A stretch of DNA of 64,000 bases from Vespula vulgaris (lineage: Eukaryota; Arthropoda; Insecta; Hymenoptera; Vespidae): contig NC_066603.1 in NCBI RefSeq assembly GCF_905475345.1, positions 2,543,501-2,607,500 of the forward strand, given 5' to 3'. The translations under genes were made by a program, and so were the position numbers. Positions 41,222-54,439 of the stretch are shown here, piece after piece. Each line of letters starts with the position of its first letter. Position 1 is the first letter of the stretch. The notes under the pieces were generated by a model that saw only the letters and a list, made by a program, of their open reading frames with translations, made no database searches and was not told the DNA's origin.

Positions 41222-41230
<9 letters not shown>

Positions 41231-41293
<63 letters not shown>
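41231..41293. repeat. (TA)n microsatellite, longest in the window
   Basis: About 63 bases of perfect TA. Confidence 0.92.
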
Positions 41294-41297
<4 letters not shown>

Positions 41298-41924
41298 GTA
41301 TGTATTACACACACATAAAACTTCATAATTTTACACGCGACACGTTTTATCATCTTTCTAACAGAAGACACAGGGTAGTTATAGACCAGACACGTTTTCC
41401 TTCGTTATAACATAGAAAAGTTGTCGACCTTAAAAAAAATGATACGTTAGTGAAACATTAAGAAGCAAAAATAGAAGAGATAGAACAACGAGCGAGAAGG
41501 AAAAAATGTGTAACAATCAAAAATTCTTCTCTTGTTGTTTCTTTTTTCGTTTCTTTTCCTGTTTATTTTTTATTTTTCTTTAATTCTTTTTTCTTTTTTT
41601 TTTTTTTCTTTTTATTATTATTGTTGAAAATTCATCGATCCTCATATACTTAAGATTTTCCTATAAATTAGAATAATAATCTGTGTAAGTATGTGTACTC
41701 TCTTATATTTTATTTTATTGACAAAGACGCGGGTAGGAGGGGCAGGATAATGGAGAATTTTTATATTCATTGTACGTAGAAAGGATATATATATATACAT
41801 ACACGTATATATATATATATATATATATATATTTTTAATAAAAATAATAAAAAAGAATTATATATCGAACAAATAATTTAAGGAACGATGATGCATTAGA
41901 AAAATTTCAGTTTTAGAAAAAAGG

Positions 41925-41931
<7 letters not shown>

Positions 41932-41965
<34 letters not shown>

Positions 41966-41999
41966 TATTATTATTATTAATTATTATTATTAATTATTA
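41932..41999. repeat. (TTA)n microsatellite
   Basis: TTA repeat with ACTA and TTAATTA interruptions. Confidence 0.9.
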
Positions 42000-42966
42000 T
42001 TATCATTTTTTTTCTTTTCTTTTAACGATAATCATATTTTTTTACGTTATTTATTCGTTAATTCGTTATTATTCGCATTTCTTTCTTTTTCTTTTTTTTA
42101 TTCCTTTTTACTTTTTATCTTTATCTAATTTAAATCTAATATGTTTTTTCTAATGATGTAAAGGGAAGGATGGACGTTCTTCGGGAGGGATGAAGGGCGC
42201 AGGCTGAACTTTTTCTTTTGAAGTATAATGCAATTAATAATATAAACCTTGTGAAGATTCTATTTTCTCATAAATACTATAGGAACTAGTAAAATTAATT
42301 AATTAACAAAAAAAAAATAATAAAAAAAGATTAGTTTTTTCATTCTTTCTTTTTTTCTTGTAAAGCTGAAGGAGTTTAATTGCATAACACACGTTTCCTT
42401 TATCTTTCCATCTTCATCTTCATCTTCATCATCATCTTCATCTTCATTTTCATCTTCGTCTTCATCCTCTTCTTCTTTTTCCTTTGAGAAACGTCGAGAT
42501 TAAATTTCTTTTTTGTGCGTAATAATAATAGTAGATAGTAGTAGATAATAGTAATAGTATAGTCAAGTATGTATTTTTTTTCTTTTTTTTTCCACTTTTT
42601 TCTTTTTTTTCTTCATTTTTTTTCTTTTTTTTTTTTTTTAAATAGTTATTAGCCTAAAATGATTGTAATAAATTAATAAATACGTATGGGCTATAGATAC
42701 ATTAATGATTATGGCCTTTTTTTCGTACATACATATACAAGGAAACGTTATATCCTGATCGATAAGTCGATTAGTAAAATATATTCATAGAAATGAATTT
42801 AATAACGAAACGTGTTATTAAACGGCCAAATTGTTAATTAATGAATTATTATTAAAAATGTACCTCTATATATAACACCATTCAAAAACTTTGAAAATCA
42901 TATATATTTTGTAAATTTTATTTTATATATCTATATATGTATATGTGTATATATATATATATACGT

Positions 42967-43005
<39 letters not shown>

Positions 43006-43022
43006 TAAATTTTTTTTAAGTA

Positions 43023-43252
43023 CAGGGTGATCAAAAAGTTTTTATGTAGATCAAAAGCTTTTAAATGATTTCAAAAATCAATTGTCCTTTGGCGAAACTT
43101 TTTAAGCTTCTTGTTAGCCTTGTACTATTACGCAAGCTGGACTCGTAGTTCTATAATTAAAAAAAGAAGAAGGTATTAGGCCTAAGGAATCTCGAAAAGA
43201 AAGAGTAATTGATTTTTAAAAATGACTTAGAAACTTTTGACCTCGCCCTTTT
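43023..43252. mobile_element. Inverted-repeat element (MITE-like), AGGGTGA termini
   Basis: The left arm opens CAGGGTGATCAAAAAG; the reverse complement of the right arm opens AAGGGCGAGGTCAAAAG. A second inner pair, AAAAATCAATT at 43074 and its inverse near 43210, extends the symmetry. About 230 bp, no ORF. Confidence 0.5.
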
Positions 43253-43379
43253 ATAAGTAATACTATAATTTGCAAATTTAAATAATTATTTCCTTTTATA
43301 GAAACAATAAAAAAGAAATCCGAGTATATAGAGGCATATAAAGAGAATTTATAATGCATAATAATATTATATATGTATA

Positions 43380-43411
43380 TACATACATACATAGATACAT
43401 ACATACATACA

Positions 43412-43445
<34 letters not shown>

Positions 43446-43475
43446 GATAGATAGATAGATAGATATATAGATAGA
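43380..43475. repeat. (CATA)n then (GATA)n run
   Basis: About 15 CATA units are followed by about seven GATA/TATA units. It lies just right of the MITE-like element. Confidence 0.9.
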
Positions 43476-44182
43476 AGAGAAATAAAAAAAAATAATAAAA
43501 ATAAAAAAATAAAGAAAAAGAAACAAACAAACAAACAAACTCGACAATATCTCGATCAGGTTAGTTAACGATTAAAAAGAATCCTTATAATTAAAAAAAT
43601 ACAACTAATAGTAACAACTATAATGAACAATGACAAGCAGATATCTTAGTATCACAGTCAATGTGAGACCCGCTATTACCGAGAGGGAGTCAAAAGGGGG
43701 TCTTCTTCTGGATTTCTTTTTAGGTGGTTTCTTTTTCTTTCCTCCCTTCCCCAGCAGAAATTAGATCCCTAATTTTCTAATCTTATCTCTTACGTATTTA
43801 TATCTCTTATAATAATATCGAACGAAAGGAAGATCGACAAGGAAGTATATATCCTATTAGTGATTTTTTTTTAGTTTTTTTTTTTTTTTTTTTAATAAAA
43901 ATAGATAAGAGATTGCGTTAACGAAAGGAAGTAAAAAAGGATGAATAGATTAAAAAAAAAAAAAATGAATAGATAAAGATTAAAAAAAAAAAAAACAAAG
44001 AGAAATTGAACAAAATAGACAAATAAAGATTAAAAAAAAAAAAAGATAAAGTAAAACGAAATAGGGTTGGTGGGGGGTTGAGGAAAGGGTTAAACAAAAA
44101 AAAAACCACCTGACAGACAAACCACGTTATTCGGACGATTCTTTGGTGAGTCCTAAACGACTCCTGGATTGGTTCAAGACCA

Positions 44183-44215
<33 letters not shown>

Positions 44216-44260
44216 GTCTCTGTCTCTCTTTCTCTCTTTCGAAGGTCCCTTTCTCCCTTT

Positions 44261-44666
44261 CTACGAGCAAGCACACTCCAATACACGCATGTTCTTCCAA
44301 TTGGAGACCTTCAAACTGGTAGAGTCGTTCTCGTCGAAATAAAGAATCTCGAGTTCGGCGAGTTTGCTTGGTGCACAACAAGGTCTCGGTGCTTTCCTTC
44401 TGTCTTCCTTCCATATCAGGCTTTGTAATAGGGCATGGTGATGGGCAGGATTGTATCTTGGTGGACAACGGCCCTTACAATAACCCGCGTCGAATGTTTT
44501 CGGCTGTACGATAAATTCGAAACCCTTTAAATCCTTGAATATAACAGTCATTTCGTGTCTACAACATTTTTTGTTGTCACCCCGACACTCGGTCCTTCGG
44601 CCCTTGTGAAGCGATAACAATTGCTCCGGTGCACCGCGTTTCCTTCTTCTATTAACTTTATTATTA

Positions 44667-44725
<59 letters not shown>

Positions 44726-45519
44726 ATTATTATTATTATTAATCATAGTCTCATACGACGTTGTGAAAAGATTTAAAACAGGTAGATCAATGTTACGACG
44801 ATTCCGTTTGCCATTTTGTAAAAACTCTATCTCGAATTCGAGGATCTTAGGTTCATCGAGGAAGGAACTTATCGTTAAATCCGTAACATCAAATTCTAAC
44901 CATTTCGAATCTCTCGGATCGTCCAATCGAATTTTTCTTCGTACTTGTGGACTTCGTTTCCTACTCCTTGTTGTTTTTCTTGTTGAGCCTGACGATGACG
45001 ACGGCGACGACGACGACGACGACAAAGTTGATAATGACGATGATGCTGATGCTGATGATGATGATGATGATGATGACGACGACGTTATCGTTTCGGTATC
45101 CAATTGTTCGTTTCGTAGATAAACGACAATTTCCAGATAGTTGTCATTGTTACTACTACCTCGGTGATCTCCCGTTAAAAGAAACCTCAAGGATGCATGA
45201 TCAACCGTGGAATATTCTTCGTTTAAATCCTCGGGTATTTCCACTGGGAAGAACAATCGTTGAAGAATCTCGCCATCTTTTTCTTTTTCCTTTTGTCCTT
45301 CTTTTTCTACTTCATCGTCTTCTTCTTCTTCTTCTTCTTCTTCTTCTTCTTCTTTTTCTTTTTCTTCATCTTGTTTTTTTTCTATTTCCTCATCGTATTC
45401 TTCCTTTTCTTTGACTTCTTCTATTTCTTCTTCTTCTGCTGCTACTTCTTCTTCTTCTTCTCCTTCTGATTCTGATTTTGCTTCCATCGTCTCTCGTCTC
45501 GTCCTATTTCCAAAATGCT
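44261..45519 (-). CDS. mav: Maverick-type TGF-beta ligand, last coding exon
   Basis: Encodes the C-terminal 418 residues of a secreted dimeric TGF-beta superfamily ligand. The exon starts after a strong acceptor (TTTCTTTTGTTGCAG) in phase 1 and ends at TAG. The first part is prodomain with an acidic Glu-rich block, a poly-Ser block and a poly-Asn block, each encoded by in-frame microsatellite. A dibasic furin site (RRKR, just before 44635) releases a 124-residue mature domain. Nine cysteines at mature positions 17, 24, 25, 53, 57, 86, 87, 121 and 123 give the CC...CxGxC...CC...CxC pattern of the TGF-beta/activin-type knot. The KGFEFIV, RYNPAHHHAL and LECACS signatures point to Maverick rather than Dpp, Gbb or Dawdle; that subfamily call is from memory of the family. 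The ATG at 45485-45487 is internal, because the frame is open back to the acceptor. Confidence 0.93.
44652..44743 (-). repeat. In-frame (AAT)n coding poly-Asn in mav prodomain
   Basis: An ATT/AAT trinucleotide run inside the mav exon, read as a long Asn tract interrupted by Tyr and Lys. It lies a few residues before the RRKR cleavage site, so length changes would alter only the linker. Confidence 0.9.
45313..45362 (-). repeat. In-frame (GAA)n coding poly-Glu in mav prodomain
   Basis: TTC/GAA repeats in the N-terminal part of the last mav exon, read as a run of Glu inside a longer acidic block. Confidence 0.85.
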
Positions 45520-47268
45520 CTGCAACAAAAGAAACCGAAAGATTTGTCTGTGTGTCTCTCTCTATGATGTCTATGTATGTTTAAAGATCGCTATGAAGAA
45601 GAATGTTATTACGTCATTGGAAAATGGAAAATCATTAATGGGAATTATTATCACTCGGGGAATCATTTTATCGAGCCAGACGATTTCTTTCGTCATGCTC
45701 GAAGTCGCGTTTAAGTCTTTTACGTTGAAATTAAATTTATGAGGAAAGCCTCATAATGATGATGTTATTAAAAAAAAAAAAAAAAAAAAAAGAAGAAGAA
45801 AGAAAAAAAAAGAAAGAAAAAAAAAAAGAATGAAAAATGCAGGTATTTTTGCGCACATTCTTTTTTCTTTATTTTTTTTTTCCTTTTTCTTTTTCTTTTC
45901 TTTTTATTGTTTTTTTTTCCGTCGTAATCAGAATCTATTTTTGGATAGACGTTTAATGAAACTATTTTTGCATTTTTGTTTTGACTTATTGTCAGTTATT
46001 TCGAGACGACTTTTTCGTTAATTTATCTCTCTCTCTCTCTCTTTCTCTCTTTTTTTTTTTGATTTTGTCAAGTCTATTTTGATCGGTTTCGTTTGATTAG
46101 TTTCGTAGATCGATCGGCAGGGCTCTTTTTTTTTCTTTTTTTTTTTCAATTTTTCATCTAGCTATCTTAAAATTATTCTTTTCGATCTTGTTAATTTTTT
46201 TTTTATTAGAACTTTAGCGTTAAGAATTCTTCTTCATTTCTTTTTTTACTTCTTTAACACCCTAAACATCCATTTTTTAAAGTTGAAATCATTTCTAGAA
46301 GTAATCGTGAAATAGCTAAGAGGGATGCAAACAGCATCATCTTCGTCCAGCATCTGCTGTTTCCAGAGGAAGAGTTAACAATAATTGCTCCGTGAATATG
46401 CATATGTTGTACGTGATAAATATATATGTATATATATATATGTACAGAAAAAGAGAGAAAGAGAGAGAGATAGATAGAGAGAAAGCGTGTTTAATGCGAC
46501 GCGTTAATAATTGTCTCACGGTCCAGACCGTCTGCATTTTCTACATCGTGGAGGAACGTGAAGCATTACTAACATCCTGTGTAAGCCAGTCCAATAACCC
46601 ATTTGTTAAGTGAACAATTATTTAATCCTCTTTTCTTTCTTCCTTTTTTCTTTTTTGTTTCTTTCTTTCTTTCATATCTATTTTTTTTTTTTTTTTTTTA
46701 AATCTTTCTCCAAACATTTTTTTTTTTTTTTTTTTTTTTTTTAGAAAAAACAGATGTACAGTCTTCAAAATCATGAATCATTAATGAAATGAATGTAATT
46801 GTGATTCATGGGTTAATATATTATATAATATATAAATTTGATAATATAAATAATATTCATATAACATCACATAACATACGTCTGTTGATATAAAAGTTGT
46901 AATTATAATTAGATTGATAATGTTATTTTATTATTTACATTGAAAATAAAACAAAGAAGCTAAAATAAATCTTCTCAGATCATCTCTTTCTTTCTCTCCT
47001 TCCATCTCTTTTTTCATTAGATACATTATATATATCATTCATTTACAACCACACAAACTCACTATTCTGTTATTATATTCATAATAATAATAACAATAAT
47101 AATAATATATAAATAATTTATTAGAATAATAGAACGTTTAGAATATTTTAAACAATTTATTATTCCAATAAATTATTCAAATAAATCATTTAATAAAAAC
47201 ATTGTAATGAAACCTCTTCAACTATAACAAAACTACTAAAATATATATATATATACATATATAAAATA

Positions 47269-47299
<31 letters not shown>

Positions 47300-49001
47300 A
47301 CGTATTAGATACTTTATTAGAACATTATCATGTTTGATGTCAACGGGCGAGAAGTAGGTCGGTACTGAACGTTACTGTTTGTTACACACACAAGAACACG
47401 GACACATTCTAACGTGACAACGTGATCGATCACGTTCCTCTCTTTATAAACGTTTCTCTAACGCGTTAACATTCGAAACATTCTAATTCATTCATGCGTC
47501 ATCCCCTCCCAATCTTTCCTCTGTCGCTCCTTCTCACCTTTCCATTCCCTTCCACTTCCTCTCCCCCACTTCCTCCCTCGCATTATTTGATCTTTCCATC
47601 GTTCGTAAAGATGTTAAAATCTTTTACTTCGTGGAATTTCTATTGAAAGGAATTCCAGGCTGATCGCCAACTTAATTGTTTAACGTTAATATCGTATATA
47701 ACGTTGTCGTAGGTCTATATAATGTTTTATACATACATACATATATAGATACATATGTATGTATGTATCTATATATATTTATACATACGTACACATCTGT
47801 CTGTGTGTGTGTGTGTGTGTAGTATGTGTGTGTGTCTGTATAAAAGCAAAAATGGAGGACAAACGTATAGGAAAGCAGTTCATGTGAAAAGTGGCGAAAC
47901 TCGAGGCTTATTGCCAACTAACAATCGATTGTTAGAAAGAGATATATGTAGAGAGACATAGAGATAGAGATAGAGATAGAAAGAGAGAAAGAGAGAGAAA
48001 GATAATAAAGGATCGAGTAAATAGCAAAGAGAAAGTCTTCTAAATTGTTACATTGTTTTCTTACGAGACGTCTTTTAATTTACCAATAAATACTATTGTT
48101 ATAAGGTATGTACGTATGTATGTTTGTATGTATTTATATATATCCTGAACGTTTTTTAATGTATATATATATATATGTATGCATTATAAATGAGATATAT
48201 ATAAATAAATAGAAAAAGAGAAAGAATAGAAGAAGATAAAGAGAGATGTAGAGAGATCGATTAGAAATTTATTGTTAATGTTCCTAATTATTTGATAATA
48301 TATATATATAATATGAACCTCGTATAAATTTGTCAAGTATTTTAAACAATTATTATTATTGTACTTATTGTTGTTATCATTATCGTTATTATTATTGAGA
48401 AAATGTTGTCGAAGTCGATAAAGAATTTTTTCTTCTAGATCATTTCCGAATGATTTTTTAGATCGTTTTTAGATCGTTTTCTAGATTGACTGGAAACTTA
48501 ATTCGTTTCTTATTATTTTATAATAGTTGTATGAAACTCATCTAAACCTATCAGATTTTCTAAAAAAATTATTATTATAATTGAAAAGATACGTAAAAGA
48601 TCGTTCAGGCAGAAATTATTAAAAAAGTATATTCATAGATTATTTTTAGATTATTTTAGATTATAGATTATTATTAGATCATTACTGGATTATTTTCTGG
48701 ATCATTATCGCATTATTTTCAGGATCATTATCGAATTATTTTTTATTATAGATCATATTCTATACGTTCCTATCGAGTGATTTCAACTCTCATACTTATT
48801 ATAATTTCTAATAATTTCAATCTTTACGGTCGAAGAAATAATAATATATACGAGAGGTTTCATTATTAAAAGTTCTTATTTTTAGATCATATTTAGATTA
48901 TTTTCTGGATCATTATTGGGTTATTATCTAGTTCGTTTTCGTTATGTTCCTATCGATTTCAACTTTCGAACTTAGCACAGTTTTGAGAAATATCAATAAT
49001 A

Positions 49002-49002
<1 letters not shown>

Positions 49003-49061
<59 letters not shown>
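49003..49061. repeat. (AAT)n microsatellite
   Basis: About 59 bases of AAT repeat. Confidence 0.9.
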
Positions 49062-49064
<3 letters not shown>

Positions 49065-50289
49065 TATTCGAAGCGTTAATTAATTATTAAACTTGTTTCT
49101 TGTTTTGAAAGTGATCAAGAATTGATCATCTACTCTCGACAACTTGTAGTTTCTGATGTAAATTTAATTCATGATAAGAAACCATATGTGTATATATATA
49201 TATATATACATCGTTGCGAAAGAAGGTCCCTGTTTTATGAGGTTCGATATGAGGTCCACCTCCGTGTCAATCTGATAAATATCACTGTTCTGTTCTCAAA
49301 TCATATTTTATAATTCTTTTTTATTTATATTAAAATATCGAAGAATTTTTCGAGCGAACACGTTTCTTATCAATGAAAACGTGGTTCCTACTTTCTTTTA
49401 TCTTTCATCTTCTTTCCTTTTCTTCTTCTTCTTCTTTTTTTTCTTTTTAATTTGTTTATTTTATTTCGAGGTTGTTCGTTTGAAAAAAAGGGAGAAAGAT
49501 AGCGATCGTTTACCTTCGTCGAAATTTCTTCCTGTTCTTTTCCATACTCAGAAAAGGATTTTACGAGCTTTTTAAGCAACATATGTGTATTTATTATGTA
49601 TGTGTGTATGTGTGTACGAAGATACTGATAATGAAATATACGAACGACTTCGTGGAATTCACTGATTTGCTTAAGAACTGTACTATCGTCAATATCGTCG
49701 ATATTTTTCTCCTTTCTTTTTCCCTTTCTTTCCTTTTTTTAATTTTTCTTTTTTCTTTTATACGAACAAGTAACAAAAAACAAAGATAGAGATAGTTAAT
49801 TATAAGTTAATTATATGATATGTAATATACAATATATATGTTCTGTGTACACACACAGAAAATATTTTTGAAATTCTGTTGTAAAAAAACTTCGAACTTT
49901 GTATTGTAAAATTATTCTCAAGTTAATCGATAAGTTAAATATCATACGAAATAACATAATATATAAAATTTAAATAACGAAAAATCTCATTACCATAATT
50001 ATCCATAGATAGAGTTATATCAAGTTTCAAGAACAACGTCCCAATAAAAAATATTTTCAATCAACTCGTACAATTATATTCAGCTTAATTAACAAACTGA
50101 ACACGATATGAAATAATACGTAATATTCAATTAACAAATAAGAGAGAAAAAAGAGACAGAGAGAGAAAGAGAGAGAGAGAAATGATAAAAAAAATATCTT
50201 ATAATCATAATTATTAATAGAAATGATAACAATTCGAATAATTTGGAAAACCCTAATGTTCTATTAAAGTAGATTACTCACACGTATAT

Positions 50290-50347
50290 AACCACCCACC
50301 CACCCACCCACTCACTCACTCACTCACTCACTCACTCATTCACTCCC
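50290..50347. repeat. (CCCA)n then (CTCA)n run
   Basis: Four CCCA-type units run into about eight CTCA units. G-free on the plus strand. Confidence 0.88.
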
Positions 50348-50857
50348 TCTCCCCTTTCCTTTTTCCCCTAAATACACAAACACATAGATACATACATACT
50401 TTAGATTAAAAAGCACAAGTCTTTCGTAATAATTAACTATTTCGATCCATTAAACATATCAAAGCCGAAACGAAACTTCCTCGAATCTTAGAAACGCATG
50501 TCAATTTTGTTTATTTTCCAAAAGGCGCCATTAAAATCGTTTGGACGTTTCAATTTTCAAGAAAATAATTTCAGCACGATAGTTTTATGTGTAGTTTAGA
50601 GATGATGATTTATAATCTTTCGAAGATGTCTTTTAAACGAGTCATCGTTAAAAACCTTTTTCTAGATAATCAACCCTAATCAATTATCGCTAATTACTAA
50701 GCCCAATATCTCTCTATGCTTATGGGATCCGATAGTATGTCAAATTATCATGATTGGTATGTTGTATCGAATAGTATCGATTCAGATGTGAAATTTCAAT
50801 TATGCGTACGAACATTCAACGCCTCGTGAAATTATCTCTAATATATCTCTATTTCAT

Positions 50858-50894
<37 letters not shown>

Positions 50895-51141
50895 GTTTCT
50901 CTTTCTCTTTCTCCTGTGGCTATGTCAGAGAACACGTGGGACGTGTGTGTGTGAGAGAGAAAAAGAGAAAGAGAAAGAGATAGAATGATTTATTGGCTAG
51001 ATAAGAATAAGATTCTACGGAATTATGGGATGCCTAGAACGTTTATGGGGCTGTAACAGAACACTTCGGATTGATTGACAAATTGGATGTTTCGTCGAAT
51101 GATTTATAAAGTGTTTATGTGTAAATGATTAACAGAGAGAC

Positions 51142-51186
<45 letters not shown>

Positions 51187-51698
51187 GATGACGATGTTTA
51201 GTTTGTAAGATTAATCTTAGAAGGATGAAAGTTGTACTCTATTATTTCGTGAAAATAAATTTACTTATTATCTTATTATCGTTCACGTTCATTTACGATC
51301 GATAGATCGTTTTATTATTTTTGCAAATAGATTCGATAACAGACGATTCTAATAAACCTCAAACAATCTAATAACTACTAAACAATCCCGATTACGTTAC
51401 TACGATTATAAGAAAAAAAAAAAAAAAAAAGAAAAAGAAGAATAAAAGAAGAACAAAATTATCGAACGATTCCTCGAACATTAATAACGATCTATTTATC
51501 AATCGATCGTTGATCGTACCTCGTTTCGGACAAATTGGCAGGTGATTAAAATTTTCACATAAATCTTAAAGAGGGAAACTACGAATGTCTCACACGGATT
51601 AACACCAACTTACTGTTACGTTCATTCATAAATAGAATTAGACGAAGTGAGTACGAAAGCGTTCCTGTATGAGAGAAAGAGAGACAGAGAGAGAGAGA

Positions 51699-51811
<113 letters not shown>

Positions 51812-52179
51812 GATAGATCGTAGGAGGATGAAGATTTCGTCTTAGTCGGTTGACGATTCTTCAGAAAATAACTCGAATGATAAATCCTTTTGGAATTCAC
51901 GGCATTTTCTTCAATAGACCGGACACACACAACTCAATATCTGTTGATATTCGTCAGACTTGGAGAATTTCGTACTGCGAAATCGCAACTTCGATTATAC
52001 GTCCTAAATAACCGACACACATTCACACACATATACATACACATACATATATAAATACACACACACACTATGAAATGGTAAGCCGTGCCAATTATAGACT
52101 TTATCACACGACTTCGATTCTAAGAATAGACATCAAGAACGTTTCTCGTAAGGTATTTTCGCATCACGTAAGAAATAGA

Positions 52180-52224
<45 letters not shown>

Positions 52225-53534
52225 GCGTCTTCCGTTCTGTATCCTTTTTAGAATCTTAGCTCGATTCCTGGAAAACGAGTGGTTTAAACGTCCAGAACTA
52301 ACTCAAGTCATGGCAATACGAATTAGAGAGTAAAATGAGAATGAGAGAAAATGTGTTTGTGTATGTGTGTACGATAGAAAGAGAGAGAGAGAGAGATATC
52401 TCTAGTATTTGTTAGATCGGCAAAATTCATGATTAAAGGTCCTCTCTTATTTTGTACTTCCTGATTATACGCCAACGCACGTGCCTGATTTACTACTTTG
52501 GTTAGATCATTTCAAAGATGATTGACGTTTCTACGTTCTTTCGTATCTCTTCCTACGTATTGTACATATATATATGTATATATATATATATATATAAAAT
52601 TGTTAAACTTTCTGTCGAAAGTACTAGCTTAAATATTAAAAAATGGACATGATTTAAAACTAATGTAAAAATTATTGTAATTATTATCAATGAAATATAA
52701 TTTAGTCTTCGTATATCATTTAGATAAATTAATAGATTATTGATATTTTTATTTACTCGTGTATCTTTCTACGTATGTATGTAATACACATACGTGCATA
52801 TGTAATTTAAATATATACTAAAAAACAAATACTTTGGGAACGTGATATAAAAATTATAAATTAATACGATCACCTCCCGTATAAACGTACGTGGTATTAT
52901 AATAATTGAATTTTGATACAATATTATAAAATAAATTTTTCAGGCGATATTAGTTTGTTTAAAGTGATCTGAATATCTATGTAATTTTGTCAAATTGATA
53001 AAGAAATATAAAAAGAAAAAGAAAGAGAAAACGAAATTACAATTTAAACAATACAGAATATAAAAATGTTTCTCAATTCGATCTGATTTTTATAATTGCA
53101 ATTATATCAACTTGAATCTCTTTTTGAAATTTCGAATATATACTCCGAGTGTCGTCGACAATCCGAATTAATTCGTCGAGTTCGATGACAACGCCGGCTC
53201 GGATCGTAACTCAATTAACTGCGAGATCGTTGAGCGCCGTTAATCATGTTAAAACGTGGAAGCAAATTGCACGTGGCGCTAAAAATAAAATGAGATAGAC
53301 AGAGAGAGAGAGAGAGAGAGAGAGAAAGTAAAAAATAATCTGATTATACTATATACTAACAATAAATAATATCTATATAGTATATTATTAATAAATATAT
53401 ATTATCTAATTATATATTTATTTATAACTATAGTATATTATTCGTAAATATATATTATACAATTATATAATATATTATTACTATACTGTTACTAATATAA
53501 TAACAATAATATAATAATTATATTACATCAAGCA

Positions 53535-53582
<48 letters not shown>

Positions 53583-54118
53583 ATATATTATTCTATATAT
53601 CATATACTATATACTATATATACTATTTATATAATAGTATATAGTATATAATACATACATTATATATCATTATACTATTACTAATAATATATACAAATTT
53701 TCTTGTATTACATACAACAAGAGATTGAATCGCAGAGAGTTAAACGATCAAGATTGATAATCTAACTGTAATATTAACAAAATTATATAAAACACATTCT
53801 TGTTAAGTAAATGATGTCGATATTCGATCAAAAAGAAGAAAAAAAAAGAGAGAAAGAGAGGAAAAAGAAAAAAAGAAAAGTAAGAAATTGATCGAAACTG
53901 TTCAGATCGAAGACAAAAGGGGATTGCAGACTACTGCTACCGCTACTGCTACTAACTTCTTCTACATTGCTGTTGCTGCTCGTGCATTTCGTCGGCGATT
54001 CGTTCTTATTGCATCGAGGAACTCGTCGCTCGGCATTCCGCCGAGCATGGAATTTCTATTTCATAATAACAGCCGTGTAGAGGCTGCGAGGCGAGCCGTC
54101 ACGAGCAAAGAAGTCTTC

Positions 54119-54119
54119 T

Positions 54120-54164
<45 letters not shown>

Positions 54165-54210
54165 TTCATCTTCTTCTTCTTCTTCTTCTTCTTCTTCATC
54201 TTCTTCTTCT
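54119..54210. repeat. (TTTC)n followed by (CTT)n
   Basis: About ten TTTC units, then about 14 CTT units with CAT variants. Confidence 0.9.
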
Positions 54211-54439
54211 TAACGTTACTACCACCGTAGACAAGCACCACTTCAGACTGGTCAGCTCGAGTAGGTACACTTTGGATGAATGTCCGACCTAAAACCTAAG
54301 GTCATCTCAACATGCCAGATTCCATAATACATACTTGCTACTAGCTTTGATTTTTTTTTCTTTTTTATTTGTTTCTTTCTTTCTTTTTTTTTCTTTTTTT
54401 TCTTTTTTTCTTTTTCTTCCTCCGGTCAGCAGGATAAGA

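Larger units (their letters stand above)
40491..44260. other. Intergenic region between NOG1 and mav (convergent)
   Basis: NOG1 and mav converge here, so this holds both 3'-UTRs. No gene is seen. It contains a 63-bp (TA)n run at 41231, (TTA)n at 41932, (TA)n at 42964, an inverted-repeat element at 43023-43252, a (CATA)n/(GATA)n run at 43380, poly-A-rich DNA at 43.9-44.1 kb and a (CT)n run at 44184 just after the mav stop. A short acidic-coding (CTTCAT)n stretch lies at 42410. Confidence 0.5.

Noticed and set aside
42405..42490. Minus-strand acidic reading frame (EEEDEDEDENEDED)
   Set aside because: Arises from a (GATGAA)n hexamer repeat; no start, and no clear splice site at either side.
44060..44096. 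G-rich stretch downstream of mav as a possible G-quadruplex
   Set aside because: The runs are GGG, GGGGGG and GGG with unequal loops; a fourth separate run is missing.
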